A stretch of 13,246 bases of DNA from Nitriliruptoraceae bacterium (GCA_007118045.1 SKTG01000497.1:1-13246), one strand, 5' to 3'; positions 6,184 to 13,246 are shown, numbered from the stretch's first letter. Notes: generated by a model from the sequence alone, not told the origin. Program-made: numbers and translations.

Positions 6184-6786
6184 ATGGCAGAACAGAGCAA
6201 GCGTCGACTGGAGCTCAAGCCCGTCGAACGCCGCACGTTCCTGCGCTACAGCCTCATCGGCTCGGTCGGCGCGGGACTGGGCGGCTTCGGGTTGGCCTCG
6301 CTCGGCTTCCTGTGGCCACGACCGGGCGACGAGCTGGCCGGCGAGGTCGACCTGGGCGATGCGATGGAGCTGATCGAGGAGATCGAGGAGGAGCGCGCTC
6401 CGATCCGGATCCCCGAGGGCGGGATCTCGATCCTGATGTGGGAGCCCTCGCTCGAGGCGGCGATGCGCAACTACGGCGACGACCACGCCGTCGTCAACGA
6501 CGACATCGGCCTGATGGCCGTCAACTCGCAGTCGTGCCCCCACCTCGGCTGCGGCGTGCCGTGGTGCCAGACGTCGCAGTGGTTCGAGTGCCCGTGCCAC
6601 GGCTCGCGCTACAACCGCTACGGCGAGTGGACGGGTGGCCCCGCACCGCGCGGACTCGATCGCTACGTCTCCTTCATCGACGACGGCCGCTTCGTCGTCA
6701 ACCTCAGCGAAGAACTGACCGGCCCGGCCCGTACCGCGAACGCCCTCGAGCAGTCGCCCGAGGGGCCGTCGTGCGTCGACGCCTGA
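6184..6786 (+). CDS. petC: Rieske [2Fe-2S] iron-sulphur protein
   Basis: The high-potential subunit that takes an electron from quinol and passes it to cytochrome c. The 200-residue protein has a twin-arginine motif (E15-R16-R17-T-F-L-R21) just before one hydrophobic anchor (22-44). This suggests Tat export of the folded cluster domain with the signal kept as anchor. Box I is C118-P-H120-L-G-C123 and box II is C136-P-C138-H139-G-S. By family rule C118, H120, C136 and H139 bind the cluster and C123-C138 form the disulphide. C128 and C197 are additional. A single anchor differs from the three-helix QcrA of most Actinobacteria. The start is the ATG at 6184, with GAGAGAGACG just upstream; an in-frame ATG at 6079 would overlap subunit IV by 56 bases. 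The cytochrome c gene follows after 16 bp. Confidence 0.95.
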   Translation: MAEQSKRRLELKPVERRTFLRYSLIGSVGAGLGGFGLASLGFLWPRPGDELAGEVDLGDAMELIEEIEEERAPIRIPEGGISILMWEPSLEAAMRNYGDDHAVVNDDIGLMAVNSQSCPHLGCGVPWCQTSQWFECPCHGSRYNRYGEWTGGPAPRGLDRYVSFIDDGRFVVNLSEELTGPARTANALEQSPEGPSCVDA

Positions 6787-6802
6787 GCCAGGGAGCAACC
6801 GC

Positions 6803-7855
6803 ATGATCGCACCCGTCCTCGCCGCCGTCGGCGGCAGCGGAGCCGTCCCGGTCATCATCCTGATCGTGGCGCTCGTCGGCTTCGGGATCGCCTACTTCGT
6901 CGTCGGCCCCGGCCAGCGCAAGGGGCCCAAGCGCAACGCCGACATCCCGCTGGCCATGCGTCCCTACCACGCGGACGAGGAGCTCGAGACCACCGGCATG
7001 GAACGCGCCATGGCCTGGGGGGTCGCGCTCGCGGTCTTCTCCTCGCTCTTCCTGGCGCTGTACTGGCTGATCGAGCCCACGCGGATCAACAACGCCGTCG
7101 ACGAGTTCTACGCCTCCGACGTGGAGCACGGGCGCGAGGAGTACCAGAACGCCTGCGCCGCCTGCCACGGCGTCAACCTCGAGGGCGGTTCCGCTCCCCA
7201 CCCGGACCCCGACGTCGAGGCGCCCTGGCCGGCCCCCGCGCTGGACAACATCGTGGCGCGCTACCAGGACAGCGAGGTCGTCGAGGACGTTCACCAGCAC
7301 ATCATGCTCACGCTGATCTACGGGCGTGACGGCACCCCCATGCAGGCCTTCGGCGTCCAGGAGGGTGGGTCCTACTCCGACAACCAACTCGAGCAGATCA
7401 CCGCCTACATCCTGTCGGTGCAGACCGGGGAGATCCCGGAGGCGCAGGAGTTCGTCGGTGCCTCCGGAGACGACGTCTTCGACAACAACTGCGCCCGGTG
7501 CCATGGCGCCGAGGCGGAGGGGTGGGTCGGCCCCCAGCTGCAGAACGTCTTCGAGCGTTACGGCTGGTCGGGCGAGGACGACGAGACGCTCGGGTCCGCG
7601 CGCGCGGCCGTCGAACATGCGGTTCGCGTCGGACGCTACGTGCCAGGCGAGGCGCCGATGCCGTCGTTCGACCAGGAGCTCACCGACGACGCCATCGACG
7701 CCGTGATCGACCACCTCGAGGGCCTGCAGGAGACCGGGGGCCCGCGCGTAGGACAGATCGGCGGCCCGCCGAGGACCGGGGACGAGGACGAGCCGGCCGA
7801 CGACGGTGAGACGGCCGAACAGGACGACACCGACGAGGAAGAGGGCGAGACGTGA
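6803..7855 (+). CDS. Membrane-anchored dihaem cytochrome c of the bc complex
   Basis: A 350-residue protein with two c-type haem sites: C118-A-A-C121-H122 and C230-A-R-C233-H234. Likely distal ligands are M180 (GTPMQAFG) and M286 (EAPMPSF), giving two His/Met class I cytochrome domains. Two helices (about 14-34 and 70-91) flank a basic loop (GPGQRKGPKR), which predicts N-terminus out, loop in and both haem domains outside. The first helix could instead be read as a signal peptide, though no lipobox or clear cleavage site is seen. The last 24 residues contain 15 Asp/Glu and no Lys/Arg. It probably accepts electrons from the Rieske cluster and passes them to a terminal oxidase that is not in the window. 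Start ATG with GGGAG at 6791-6795; its stop overlaps the next GTG by four bases. It is comparable in role to actinobacterial QcrC, but the complex around it is b6-like. Confidence 0.93.
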   Translation: MIAPVLAAVGGSGAVPVIILIVALVGFGIAYFVVGPGQRKGPKRNADIPLAMRPYHADEELETTGMERAMAWGVALAVFSSLFLALYWLIEPTRINNAVDEFYASDVEHGREEYQNACAACHGVNLEGGSAPHPDPDVEAPWPAPALDNIVARYQDSEVVEDVHQHIMLTLIYGRDGTPMQAFGVQEGGSYSDNQLEQITAYILSVQTGEIPEAQEFVGASGDDVFDNNCARCHGAEAEGWVGPQLQNVFERYGWSGEDDETLGSARAAVEHAVRVGRYVPGEAPMPSFDQELTDDAIDAVIDHLEGLQETGGPRVGQIGGPPRTGDEDEPADDGETAEQDDTDEEEGET

Positions 7856-8769
7856 CCGAGCTGCTGTTCCTCGCGGTCGAGGAGGCGATCCCCGCCGATC
7901 ACCCGGCGGCGTTGCTGGCCGTGCCCATCGGGCTGCTGTTCCTCTCCGGCTCCGTCTTCGTCCTGTTGTGGTCCAACTACGGGGCCAAGAAGGCCGGGGC
8001 CATCTACGGCACCGCGTTCTTCGGCTTCGCCTTCCTCCTCGGCGTCTTCTGGTGGTTCGGTGGACCAGGTATCCCGCAGGGTCTGGGCGTCACCCACCTC
8101 CCGGGTCAGACGCCGGGGGACTACGCGGAGCGCTGGTACGCCTTCGAGGAGGGCTCACCTCGCGCCGAGTTCTTCACCGGCATCGAGGACGTGGACGCCT
8201 TCGAGACCCCCGAGGTGTTCACGGGGGTGGCGGGGATGTCCGTCGAGGAGATCGAGGGCGATCCGGGGTACGGCTCGCTGGCGGCCTCGCTCGGCGAGGC
8301 CACGCAGGACATGGAGGCGCAGTTCCTCCCGGTCGACGACAACGAGGTCGCCCAGATCGGTACGGAGCGCCGTCAGCAGTTCGAGGAGGACGCCGCCGCA
8401 CAGCAGCCCGAGGAAGCGGTCGGCCGCGCGCAGCCGTTCTTCTCGGCCGAACCGGTCGGGGAGACCCTCGTGCGCGAGGACCCGGAGACGGGGGTCCTGC
8501 TGGCCACCCAGGAGTTCCAGGCCGTGGCCACGTTCACGGACGAGGACGACATCCCGCTCGATCCCGTCGAGGTGGGCGAACCCACCAACTGGTTCGCCTT
8601 CTACGACCCCGGAGCCGTGTGGATCCCCTCGGCGATCTGGACGGGGATCGCCCTGGTCCTCTTCCTGCTCAGCCTCGCGTGGCTCGACCGTCTCGAGATG
8701 CGCGACAAGCGGCTCGCCGCCGATGCGGTCGAGGAACCGGAGCGCATCGCGGAACCCATCGCGCAGTGA
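7852..8769 (+). CDS. Uncharacterised membrane protein with large acidic outer domain, last gene of the bc-complex operon
   Basis: I do not recognise a family. The 305-residue protein has helices at about 19-40 (ALLAVPIGLLFLSGSVFVL), 49-70 (GAIYGTAFFGFAFLLGVFWW) and 257-278 (WIPSAIWTGIALVLFLLSL). The short loop GAKKAG and the tail LDRLEMRDKR are basic, so the roughly 185-residue stretch between helices 2 and 3 is predicted to lie outside. That domain is rich in Asp and Glu, has no cysteine and so no haem c motif. Near its end lies an aromatic stretch, NWFAFYDPGAVW, just before the third helix. The GTG start overlaps the stop of the cytochrome c gene (GTGA), so translation is coupled and the product is very likely part of, or needed for, the complex. 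An electron-carrier docking subunit or an assembly factor are both possible. Confidence 0.85.
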   Translation: MTELLFLAVEEAIPADHPAALLAVPIGLLFLSGSVFVLLWSNYGAKKAGAIYGTAFFGFAFLLGVFWWFGGPGIPQGLGVTHLPGQTPGDYAERWYAFEEGSPRAEFFTGIEDVDAFETPEVFTGVAGMSVEEIEGDPGYGSLAASLGEATQDMEAQFLPVDDNEVAQIGTERRQQFEEDAAAQQPEEAVGRAQPFFSAEPVGETLVREDPETGVLLATQEFQAVATFTDEDDIPLDPVEVGEPTNWFAFYDPGAVWIPSAIWTGIALVLFLLSLAWLDRLEMRDKRLAADAVEEPERIAEPIAQ

Positions 8770-8772
8770 CCT

Positions 8773-8803
8773 CGTGCGGGTTGGCACCATGCCCGCCCGC
8801 ACG
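8773..8803 (+). terminator. Hairpin after the bc-complex operon, probable terminator
   Basis: CGTGCGGG (8773-8780) pairs perfectly with CCCGCACG (8796-8803). Inside, GGCA (8783-8786) pairs with TGCC (8790-8793) around a 3-base loop, leaving only a 2x2 internal loop. The structure begins four bases after the stop of the last operon gene. No T tract follows, which is usual for GC-rich genomes. Confidence 0.5.
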
Positions 8804-8839
8804 GCACCCTGAGCGGTCCACCCGTTCATCCCCGGCGCG

Positions 8840-8864
8840 GGCGGCGCCGGTAGCCGGCGCTGCT
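8840..8864 (+). promoter_or_regulatory. Second GC-rich hairpin directly upstream of the resA ribosome binding site
   Basis: GCGCCGG (8844-8850) and CCGGCGC (8854-8860) form a perfect 7-bp stem around a TAG loop. It extends outward to 8840/8864 through two further Watson-Crick and two G-T pairs. The Shine-Dalgarno-like GGAAGG at 8869-8874 follows after four bases. The hairpin could finish termination, protect or set the 5' end of the maturation mRNA, or limit translation of resA. I see no clear promoter in 8804-8839. Confidence 0.4.
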
Positions 8865-8878
8865 GGTCGGAAGGCTCC

Positions 8879-9448
8879 GTGGTGCTCTCTCCCCGCGCGT
8901 TGCTCGTCGGAGCCACGCTGCTGCTCGCCGCCTGTGCCGGCAGCGATGCCGCGGCCTCCGACTGCGAACGCATCGCCGGGGTCCGCGAGGGGCTGTGCCC
9001 GATCCCGGTCGAGGACCGTTCCGCGGCACCCGTCGACGAGCTGCCGTTGGTGGAGGACGAGGAGCTGACGGCGACGTTGGCCGATCTCGAGGGCCGGGTC
9101 GTCGTGATGAACTTCTGGGCCTCCTGGTGCGGTCCGTGTCGCGTCGAGCAGCCCGACCTCAACGAGGCGTTCGAGGCGCTGCCCGAGGACGAGGTCGCCT
9201 TCCTCGGCGTCAACATCGAGGACACGCGCCCGAACGCGCAGGTGCACGAGCGCGAGTTCGACATCCCCTACCCCGCGCTCTACGACCCCGCGAACGACTA
9301 CGCCTCGCGTTTCGAGGGCGTCGGTCCCCGGACGATCCCCACCACCATCTTCGTCGACGACGAGGGACGGGTGGCTGCCCGCGTGTTCGGCGTCATCGGC
9401 ACGGGGGAGACCATCGGCCTCGCCGACGCGATCGCGAGCGGTGCCTGA
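8879..9448 (+). CDS. resA: ResA/TlpA-like thiol-disulphide oxidoreductase lipoprotein
   Basis: A thioredoxin-fold protein that reduces the CxxCH cysteines of apocytochrome c outside the membrane so that haem can be attached. The 189-residue product has a lipobox (LLAAC, lipid on C19) after a short hydrophobic signal, so it is probably tethered to the outer face. The active site is W83-C84-G85-P86-C87 (NFWASWCGPCRVEQPDL) and the cis-proline is P154 (TIPTTIFVD). C29 and C40 lie in the linker between lipobox and fold. Start choice is uncertain between GTG 8879 and GTG 8882; GGAAGG at 8869-8874 gives better spacing to 8882 and would remove one residue. The gene overlaps or directly abuts ccdA, its expected electron donor, which supports the role. 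Confidence 0.9.
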   Translation: MVLSPRALLVGATLLLAACAGSDAAASDCERIAGVREGLCPIPVEDRSAAPVDELPLVEDEELTATLADLEGRVVVMNFWASWCGPCRVEQPDLNEAFEALPEDEVAFLGVNIEDTRPNAQVHEREFDIPYPALYDPANDYASRFEGVGPRTIPTTIFVDDEGRVAARVFGVIGTGETIGLADAIASGA

Positions 9449-10208
9449 CGTGGCGGAGACCATCCAGGCAGCCGTGTTCGACGCCAACGTGCTCGTCGCC
9501 GCCGCCATCGCGTTCGCCGCCGGGTTCGTCTCGTTCGCCTCCCCCTGCGTGCTGCCGCTGGTCCCCGGCTACCTGTCGTTCATGACCGGCCTGTCCGGGC
9601 AGGACCTCGATGGCGGCGGGCTCCGCGCGCGCGGCCGGGTCGCCGTCGGTTCCACCCTGTTCGTGCTCGGCTTCGCCGTGCCCTTCATGATGCTGGGCTT
9701 CGCGGTCGGGACCCTGAACTTCCTCGATCGGTCCCCGGTCGCGCGGCTGGTGATGGGCGGGATGGTCGCCGTGCTGGGTCTGCTCATGGCGCTCGGGACC
9801 CTCCGGCGCGAGGTGCGCCTCGCCGACCGTGCGCCGAGTGGCGGGCTGGGTAGCGCACCGCTGCTCGGCTTCGTCTTCGGCGTGGGGTGGACCCCGTGCC
9901 TCGGCCCGGCCGCGGGCGCGATCCTGACCATGTCCGCGAGCGTGTCGGCCGGGGGCGGGGTGTCCGTGCGAGGCGCGTTCCTCGGGTTCGTCTACGCCCT
10001 GGGGCTGGGGCTGCCGTTCATCGTCTTCGGGCTGCTGTTCCGCCGGCTGTCGGGCACCCTCGACCTGCTCAAGCGCAACGCCCGCGGCCTGCAGGTGTTC
10101 GGCGGCACGCTGCTCGTCGCCGTCGGCCTGGCCATCGCCACGGGGCTCTGGGACCGTTTCATGTTCCTGCTACGGCCGATGATCCAGGGCTTCGAGGCGC
10201 CGATCTGA
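9441..10208 (+). CDS. ccdA: CcdA-family transmembrane thiol-disulphide carrier
   Basis: CcdA carries reducing equivalents from cytoplasmic thioredoxin across the membrane to ResA-type proteins. The 255-residue protein has about six hydrophobic segments and the two conserved redox cysteines: C36 in SFASPCVLPLVPGYLS, and C153 in GVGWTPCLGPAAGAIL. Both stand in the proline-containing motifs typical of the DsbD/CcdA core. The start is either GTG 9441, overlapping the resA stop by 8 bases, or GTG 9450, one base after it; neither has a clear ribosome binding site, which suggests translational coupling. Its stop TGA shares a base with the ATG of resB (TGATG at 10206-10210). The position inside the ccs unit fixes its job as cytochrome c maturation rather than another thiol pathway. 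Confidence 0.94.
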   Translation: MPDVAETIQAAVFDANVLVAAAIAFAAGFVSFASPCVLPLVPGYLSFMTGLSGQDLDGGGLRARGRVAVGSTLFVLGFAVPFMMLGFAVGTLNFLDRSPVARLVMGGMVAVLGLLMALGTLRREVRLADRAPSGGLGSAPLLGFVFGVGWTPCLGPAAGAILTMSASVSAGGGVSVRGAFLGFVYALGLGLPFIVFGLLFRRLSGTLDLLKRNARGLQVFGGTLLVAVGLAIATGLWDRFMFLLRPMIQGFEAPI

Positions 10209-11965
10209 TGGGTGCCTCCGCACCACCGCCGCAGGCGAACCCCCCGGTCCGCGGATCCCGTCGCCCTGCCCCGGCCGGCCCGCTCGGGTTCGTGTGGAGC
10301 TCCGTGGTCATGGGCTGGCGGTGGCTGACCCGGATGCGGACCGCGCTGTACCTGCTCGGTGCGCTGGCGCTGATGAGCGTGATCGGCACGCTCGTGCCGC
10401 AGGAACCCAACGTGCCGTCGACGGTGCTCGAGTGGCGCGAGGGCGAGTCGGGGCCGGGGGTGCTCGTCAGCCAGCTCCTCGATGCGTTCGGGGCCTTCGA
10501 CGTCTACGGCTCGCCGCTGTTCAACGCGCTGCTGCTGCTGCTGTACCTGAGCCTGACGGCCTGCCTGATCCCCCGCATCCGCGCATGGATCAGGCTGGTG
10601 CGGCGCAGCCAGCCACCCCTGATCCGACACCTCGGCCGGCAGGACGCCAGCGCCGATCTCGTCACGGACGCGACGCCCGACCAGGTGCACGCCACCGCCA
10701 CGCAGCTGCTCCGGCGGCGGCGCTGGCGCGTGCGCACCGGCCCGATCGACCCATCGGCCACCGCTGGCGACGCCGCCAGCGCAGCGACGCCCGCGCACGC
10801 CCGGAAACCGGACCAGGTCGCCGCGGAGAAGGGGCTCGTCAGCCGCGAGGGGGGCAGCCTGCTGTTCCACCTCAGCTTCTACGTCCTGCTCGGTGCCATC
10901 GTGTTCGGCCAGCTGATGACGTTCGAGGGCCAACGCGGCGTCGTCGAGGGCGAACCCGGCTTCCGTGACACCGCGGTGTCGTACTGGAGCTACGCGCCGG
11001 GGCGCTGGTTCGGTGAGGGCGATCACGCCGGCTGGCGGCTCGACCTCGACGAGTTCCACGTCGACTGGGTGCGCGACCCCATGGCGGCGGGGGCGGGTCA
11101 ACCGACGGAGTTCCGCTCGGAGGTCACGATCACCCCCGAGGAGGGCGAGCCCTACGAGGCCACCATCGACAGCAACCGACCGATCGACGTCGAGGGGATG
11201 CAGGTCACCCAGCTCGACTGGGGGTACGCCCCACGGGTCGTGGTCGAGGTCGACGGGGAGGTCGTCCACGACGGGTTCATCACGCCGCAGGTCGAGGACG
11301 GCGGGGCGTACCGCGGGGCCGTGAAGGCTCCCGCCGCCGATCCGGATGTCGGCCTCGAGATCTTCCTCTACCCCTTCGCGCCCGACGACGACGAGACCGG
11401 ACGCCCGATCCCCACCGGGGCCCCGTGGGACGACGCTCCGATGCTGTTGTTCCGACAGTGGCGCGGGGACCTGCAGCTCGGGGCAACGCAGCAGACGCTC
11501 AACGAGCTCGACACCAGCGCGCTGGAGTCGGAAGGTGGCGCGTACCTGCGCCTCGGGCAACGGATCGAGGTCGGCGACGTGACGATCGCCTTCCCGGAGC
11601 TGCGGCGGTGGGCCGGCCTACAGGTCAGCTCGCGCCCGGCGATCCCCGCACTGCTCGGTGGAGCGGTGCTGCTCGTCGTGGGGCTCGTGGCCTCGTTGTA
11701 CGCCTACCGTCGGCGTCTGTGGGTGCTCGCCCGGCACGACGAGGAGACCGGCCGTACCGTGGTGACCGTCGCGGGCCGGGCGTTCCAACGGCCCGAGGCG
11801 TTCGAAGTGGAGCACGCCGAGCTGTTCGAGGAGCTGTCGACCGCGGTCGAGCACGACCACCGTCCGGGCGAGGGGACCCCGCCCGGACGGCAGCCGGGTC
11901 CACCCGACCCGACCGACACCCCCCACCCCAACACTCCGGATGATCACGAGGTCGTACGCCCATGA
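10208..11965 (+). CDS. resB: ResB-family cytochrome c biogenesis protein (System II)
   Basis: ResB (Ccs1) works with CcsA/ResC to carry haem across the membrane and join it to apocytochrome c. The 585-residue protein has four hydrophobic segments: about 45-63 (TALYLLGALALMSVIGTLV, followed by PQEP), 104-121, 217-236 (GSLLFHLSFYVLLGAIVFG, containing H221) and 478-500. The region between helices 3 and 4 (about 240-475) is the large outer domain typical of ResB. An N-terminal Pro/Arg-rich stretch (1-28), an Arg-rich cytoplasmic loop between helices 2 and 3, and a Pro/Asp/His-rich tail (550-585) are low-complexity additions. The ATG at 10208 overlaps the ccdA stop by one base; the open frame continues upstream to 9887 but only as a shadow of ccdA. 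The last bases overlap the ccsA start (ATGA). Confidence 0.93.
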   Translation: MGASAPPPQANPPVRGSRRPAPAGPLGFVWSSVVMGWRWLTRMRTALYLLGALALMSVIGTLVPQEPNVPSTVLEWREGESGPGVLVSQLLDAFGAFDVYGSPLFNALLLLLYLSLTACLIPRIRAWIRLVRRSQPPLIRHLGRQDASADLVTDATPDQVHATATQLLRRRRWRVRTGPIDPSATAGDAASAATPAHARKPDQVAAEKGLVSREGGSLLFHLSFYVLLGAIVFGQLMTFEGQRGVVEGEPGFRDTAVSYWSYAPGRWFGEGDHAGWRLDLDEFHVDWVRDPMAAGAGQPTEFRSEVTITPEEGEPYEATIDSNRPIDVEGMQVTQLDWGYAPRVVVEVDGEVVHDGFITPQVEDGGAYRGAVKAPAADPDVGLEIFLYPFAPDDDETGRPIPTGAPWDDAPMLLFRQWRGDLQLGATQQTLNELDTSALESEGGAYLRLGQRIEVGDVTIAFPELRRWAGLQVSSRPAIPALLGGAVLLVVGLVASLYAYRRRLWVLARHDEETGRTVVTVAGRAFQRPEAFEVEHAELFEELSTAVEHDHRPGEGTPPGRQPGPPDPTDTPHPNTPDDHEVVRP

Positions 11966-13155
11966 GCCAGGACCAGCTGGTCGAGCTGTCCCGTCTGTTG
12001 TACTCGCCGACGACGTTGCTGCTCTACCTCGGTGCCGCTTTCTTCTACCTCTACGCCCTGACCACCACCGTCGGTCGCCGCGAGGAGCGACGGCGCGGTC
12101 GCCGCGCCCAGCTGGTCGGCGGCGTCCTCGCGGTGATCGGGATCGGCACGCACGTCGCCCACGAGATCGTCCGTGGACTGGCCCAGGACCGGCTGCCGCT
12201 CGGCAATATGTTCGAGGTGACCTCGTTGATGGCCCTCGTCGGGGTGGTCACCGGCCTGGTCTACCTGCAGTTCGTGCGCCGGCGGCCGGAACTGAACGGG
12301 TTCGTGCTGCTCGGCGGTTCGCTCGTGCTCGCCCTGGCGCTGTTGATGTACGCGGATCCGGGGCCGCTCATGCCGATCCTCGACACGTGGTGGCGGCCGT
12401 TCCACGTCTCGTTGTTGGTCGCGGCCATGGGCATCTTCGCCGCGGCGTTCGTCTTCAACGCGCTCTACCTGCTGCGCGACACCGCGGAACGGTCGGTGGC
12501 CGCCGCGACGACGGCGAGGTCCGGCGGGTCGACGGTCGGTGCGGCCTACATCGGCGACCTGGAGCAGCGACCGGACGGGCCGGGTGACCCCACGCCCCAC
12601 GGCGAGCGACCCGACGACGACGAGGTCGAACGCGAGCACGCCCGCGCCTACCGGGACGAGCTGCGCAAGGGCATCCCGGTGTTGAGGCTGGCGGTCGGCA
12701 CGTTCCTCGGCACCTCGCTGGTCTCGTGGGTGTTCTGGTACAGCGAGGCTTCGACGGCCGCCGGGGTGTCCCGCTTCCTCTCCGTCAACCTGGTCATGGT
12801 CGCGACGGCGCTCCTGGCGCGGTGGTTCGTGCCGTTCCTGCCGGCGACCGCGACGCTGGACGGTCTCGCGCATCGAACGATCGCGTTCGCGTTCGTGCTC
12901 TGGACGGTGGGCACGATCGCCGGCGCGATGTGGGCGGAGATCTCGTGGGGCCGCTTCTGGGGTTGGGATCCGAAGGAGACCGGGGCGTTCTTGACCTGGA
13001 TCGCCTACGCCGGCTACCTGCACGCCCGGGCGACCCGCGGCGTGCGTGGGCGACGGGCGGCCTGGATAGGCATCGCCGCCTTCGTGGTGCTCATGGGGAC
13101 CTACCTCATCGCCAACTACGTGGTGGTCGGGCTCCACTCCTACGCCGAGCTCTAG
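11962..13155 (+). CDS. ccsB: CcsA/ResC-family haem handling protein (System II cytochrome c synthase subunit)
   Basis: A polytopic membrane protein that presents haem for attachment, partner of ResB. The 397-residue product has about eight hydrophobic segments and the tryptophan-rich WWD signature around 324-347 (WAEISWGRFWGWDPKETG, then FLTW), with YLH following at 352-354. Likely haem-ligand histidines include H148 (RPFHVSLL), H304 (LAHRTIAFAF) and H392 (VGLHSYAEL). The family pattern for the early region is kept as LPLGNMFEVTSLMAL (78-92). A hydrophilic insert of about 60 residues (175-236, rich in Asp, Arg and Pro) lies between helices in the middle of the protein. The start overlaps the resB stop by four bases, so the two partners are translationally coupled. 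In Actinobacteria this gene is often called ccsB or ccsA; both names denote the same family. Confidence 0.95.
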   Translation: MSQDQLVELSRLLYSPTTLLLYLGAAFFYLYALTTTVGRREERRRGRRAQLVGGVLAVIGIGTHVAHEIVRGLAQDRLPLGNMFEVTSLMALVGVVTGLVYLQFVRRRPELNGFVLLGGSLVLALALLMYADPGPLMPILDTWWRPFHVSLLVAAMGIFAAAFVFNALYLLRDTAERSVAAATTARSGGSTVGAAYIGDLEQRPDGPGDPTPHGERPDDDEVEREHARAYRDELRKGIPVLRLAVGTFLGTSLVSWVFWYSEASTAAGVSRFLSVNLVMVATALLARWFVPFLPATATLDGLAHRTIAFAFVLWTVGTIAGAMWAEISWGRFWGWDPKETGAFLTWIAYAGYLHARATRGVRGRRAAWIGIAAFVVLMGTYLIANYVVVGLHSYAEL

Positions 13156-13199
13156 GAGCCGTGGGGAGCGCGGACGCACCGAGTATCCGCTCTCGGCTC
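13156..13199 (+). terminator. Imperfect hairpin after the cytochrome c maturation genes
   Basis: GAGCCG (13156-13161), starting at the first base after the stop, pairs with CGGCTC (13194-13199). Inside it GAGCG (13166-13170) pairs with CGCTC (13188-13192), with an uneven internal loop and a 17-base terminal loop. It has the right place for a terminator of the ccs unit but is weaker than the hairpin at 8773-8803 and lacks a T tract. Nothing clear follows to the window end. Confidence 0.35.
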
Positions 13200-13246
13200 G
13201 GCCCGGTACGTCGATCATGACGACGGCACACCGCCGGGCCACCGAC

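Noticed and set aside
9887..10207. N-terminal extension of the ResB open frame into ccdA
   Set aside because: The added residues are an out-of-frame reading of ccdA; the ATG at 10208 overlaps the ccdA stop in the usual TGATG arrangement.
9992..11560. Open frame of 522 codons on the - strand
   Set aside because: Antisense shadow of ccdA and resB with compositionally biased sequence and no recognisable motif.
11944..13242. Long open frame of 432 codons on the - strand
   Set aside because: It lies opposite ccsB, has Arg/Glu/His/Gln-rich low-complexity composition typical of antisense reading of GC-rich genes, and shows no domain. The + strand product has a clear family signature.
13217..13246. 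Possible first codons of a next gene on the + strand (ATG 13217, reading MTTAHRRATD)
   Set aside because: Only ten codons are visible, with no ribosome binding site. A GGTACG 10 bases upstream could hint at a leaderless start, but this is too little to annotate.
1..13246. Mobile elements, CRISPR arrays, tRNA, rRNA or riboswitches
   Set aside because: No transposase or integrase motif, no regularly spaced repeat array, no tRNA-like cloverleaf and no known riboswitch core was seen. The window reads as an ordinary vertically inherited respiratory and haem region.

Overview
The window is about 13.2 kb of very GC-rich DNA. Codon third positions are almost all G or C, GTG starts are common, and nearly every gene is on the + strand in tight or overlapping units. 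The content (glutamate-pathway haem genes, a cytochrome b6-type bc complex with a split cytochrome b, and System II cytochrome c maturation) suggests a high-GC Gram-positive bacterium. A deep-branching actinobacterium such as a member of Nitriliruptoria would fit better than Streptomyces or Mycobacterium, whose bc complexes have a full-length QcrB and a three-helix Rieske protein. The lineage is inference; no marker gene is present. I saw no tRNA, rRNA, CRISPR array, transposase or other mobile element.

Layout. Positions 1-182 hold the 3' end of an unrecognised gene with a C-terminal membrane segment. Positions 248-3313 form a haem-precursor cluster: hemB (porphobilinogen synthase), a glycerophosphodiester phosphodiesterase, and hemL (glutamate-1-semialdehyde aminotransferase). 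A 218-bp gap carries an 18-bp tandem repeat and a possible promoter. Positions 3532-8769 form a seven-gene respiratory operon: a three-helix membrane protein of unknown function, a 2[4Fe-4S] ferredoxin-like protein, cytochrome b6, a subunit IV with a long N-terminal extension, a Tat-type Rieske protein, a membrane-anchored dihaem cytochrome c, and a second three-helix protein of unknown function with a large acidic outer domain. Two GC-rich hairpins (8773-8803 and 8840-8864) separate it from positions 8879-13155, a cytochrome c biogenesis unit: ResA/TlpA-like lipoprotein, CcdA, ResB and CcsA/ResC. The last three genes overlap their predecessors by a few bases.

The genes tell one story: make haem, build a quinol:cytochrome c oxidoreductase, and attach haem covalently to its c-type subunits outside the membrane. 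The most interesting part is the bc complex. It has b6-type haem-ligand spacing and a conserved cysteine where b6f and Bacillus b6c complexes bind the extra covalent haem c. Its Qo motif is APWY instead of PEWY. A ferredoxin gene sits directly before cytochrome b6, and two uncharacterised membrane proteins bracket the operon. A ferredoxin-linked or otherwise modified quinone reaction is a testable hypothesis, not a demonstrated function.
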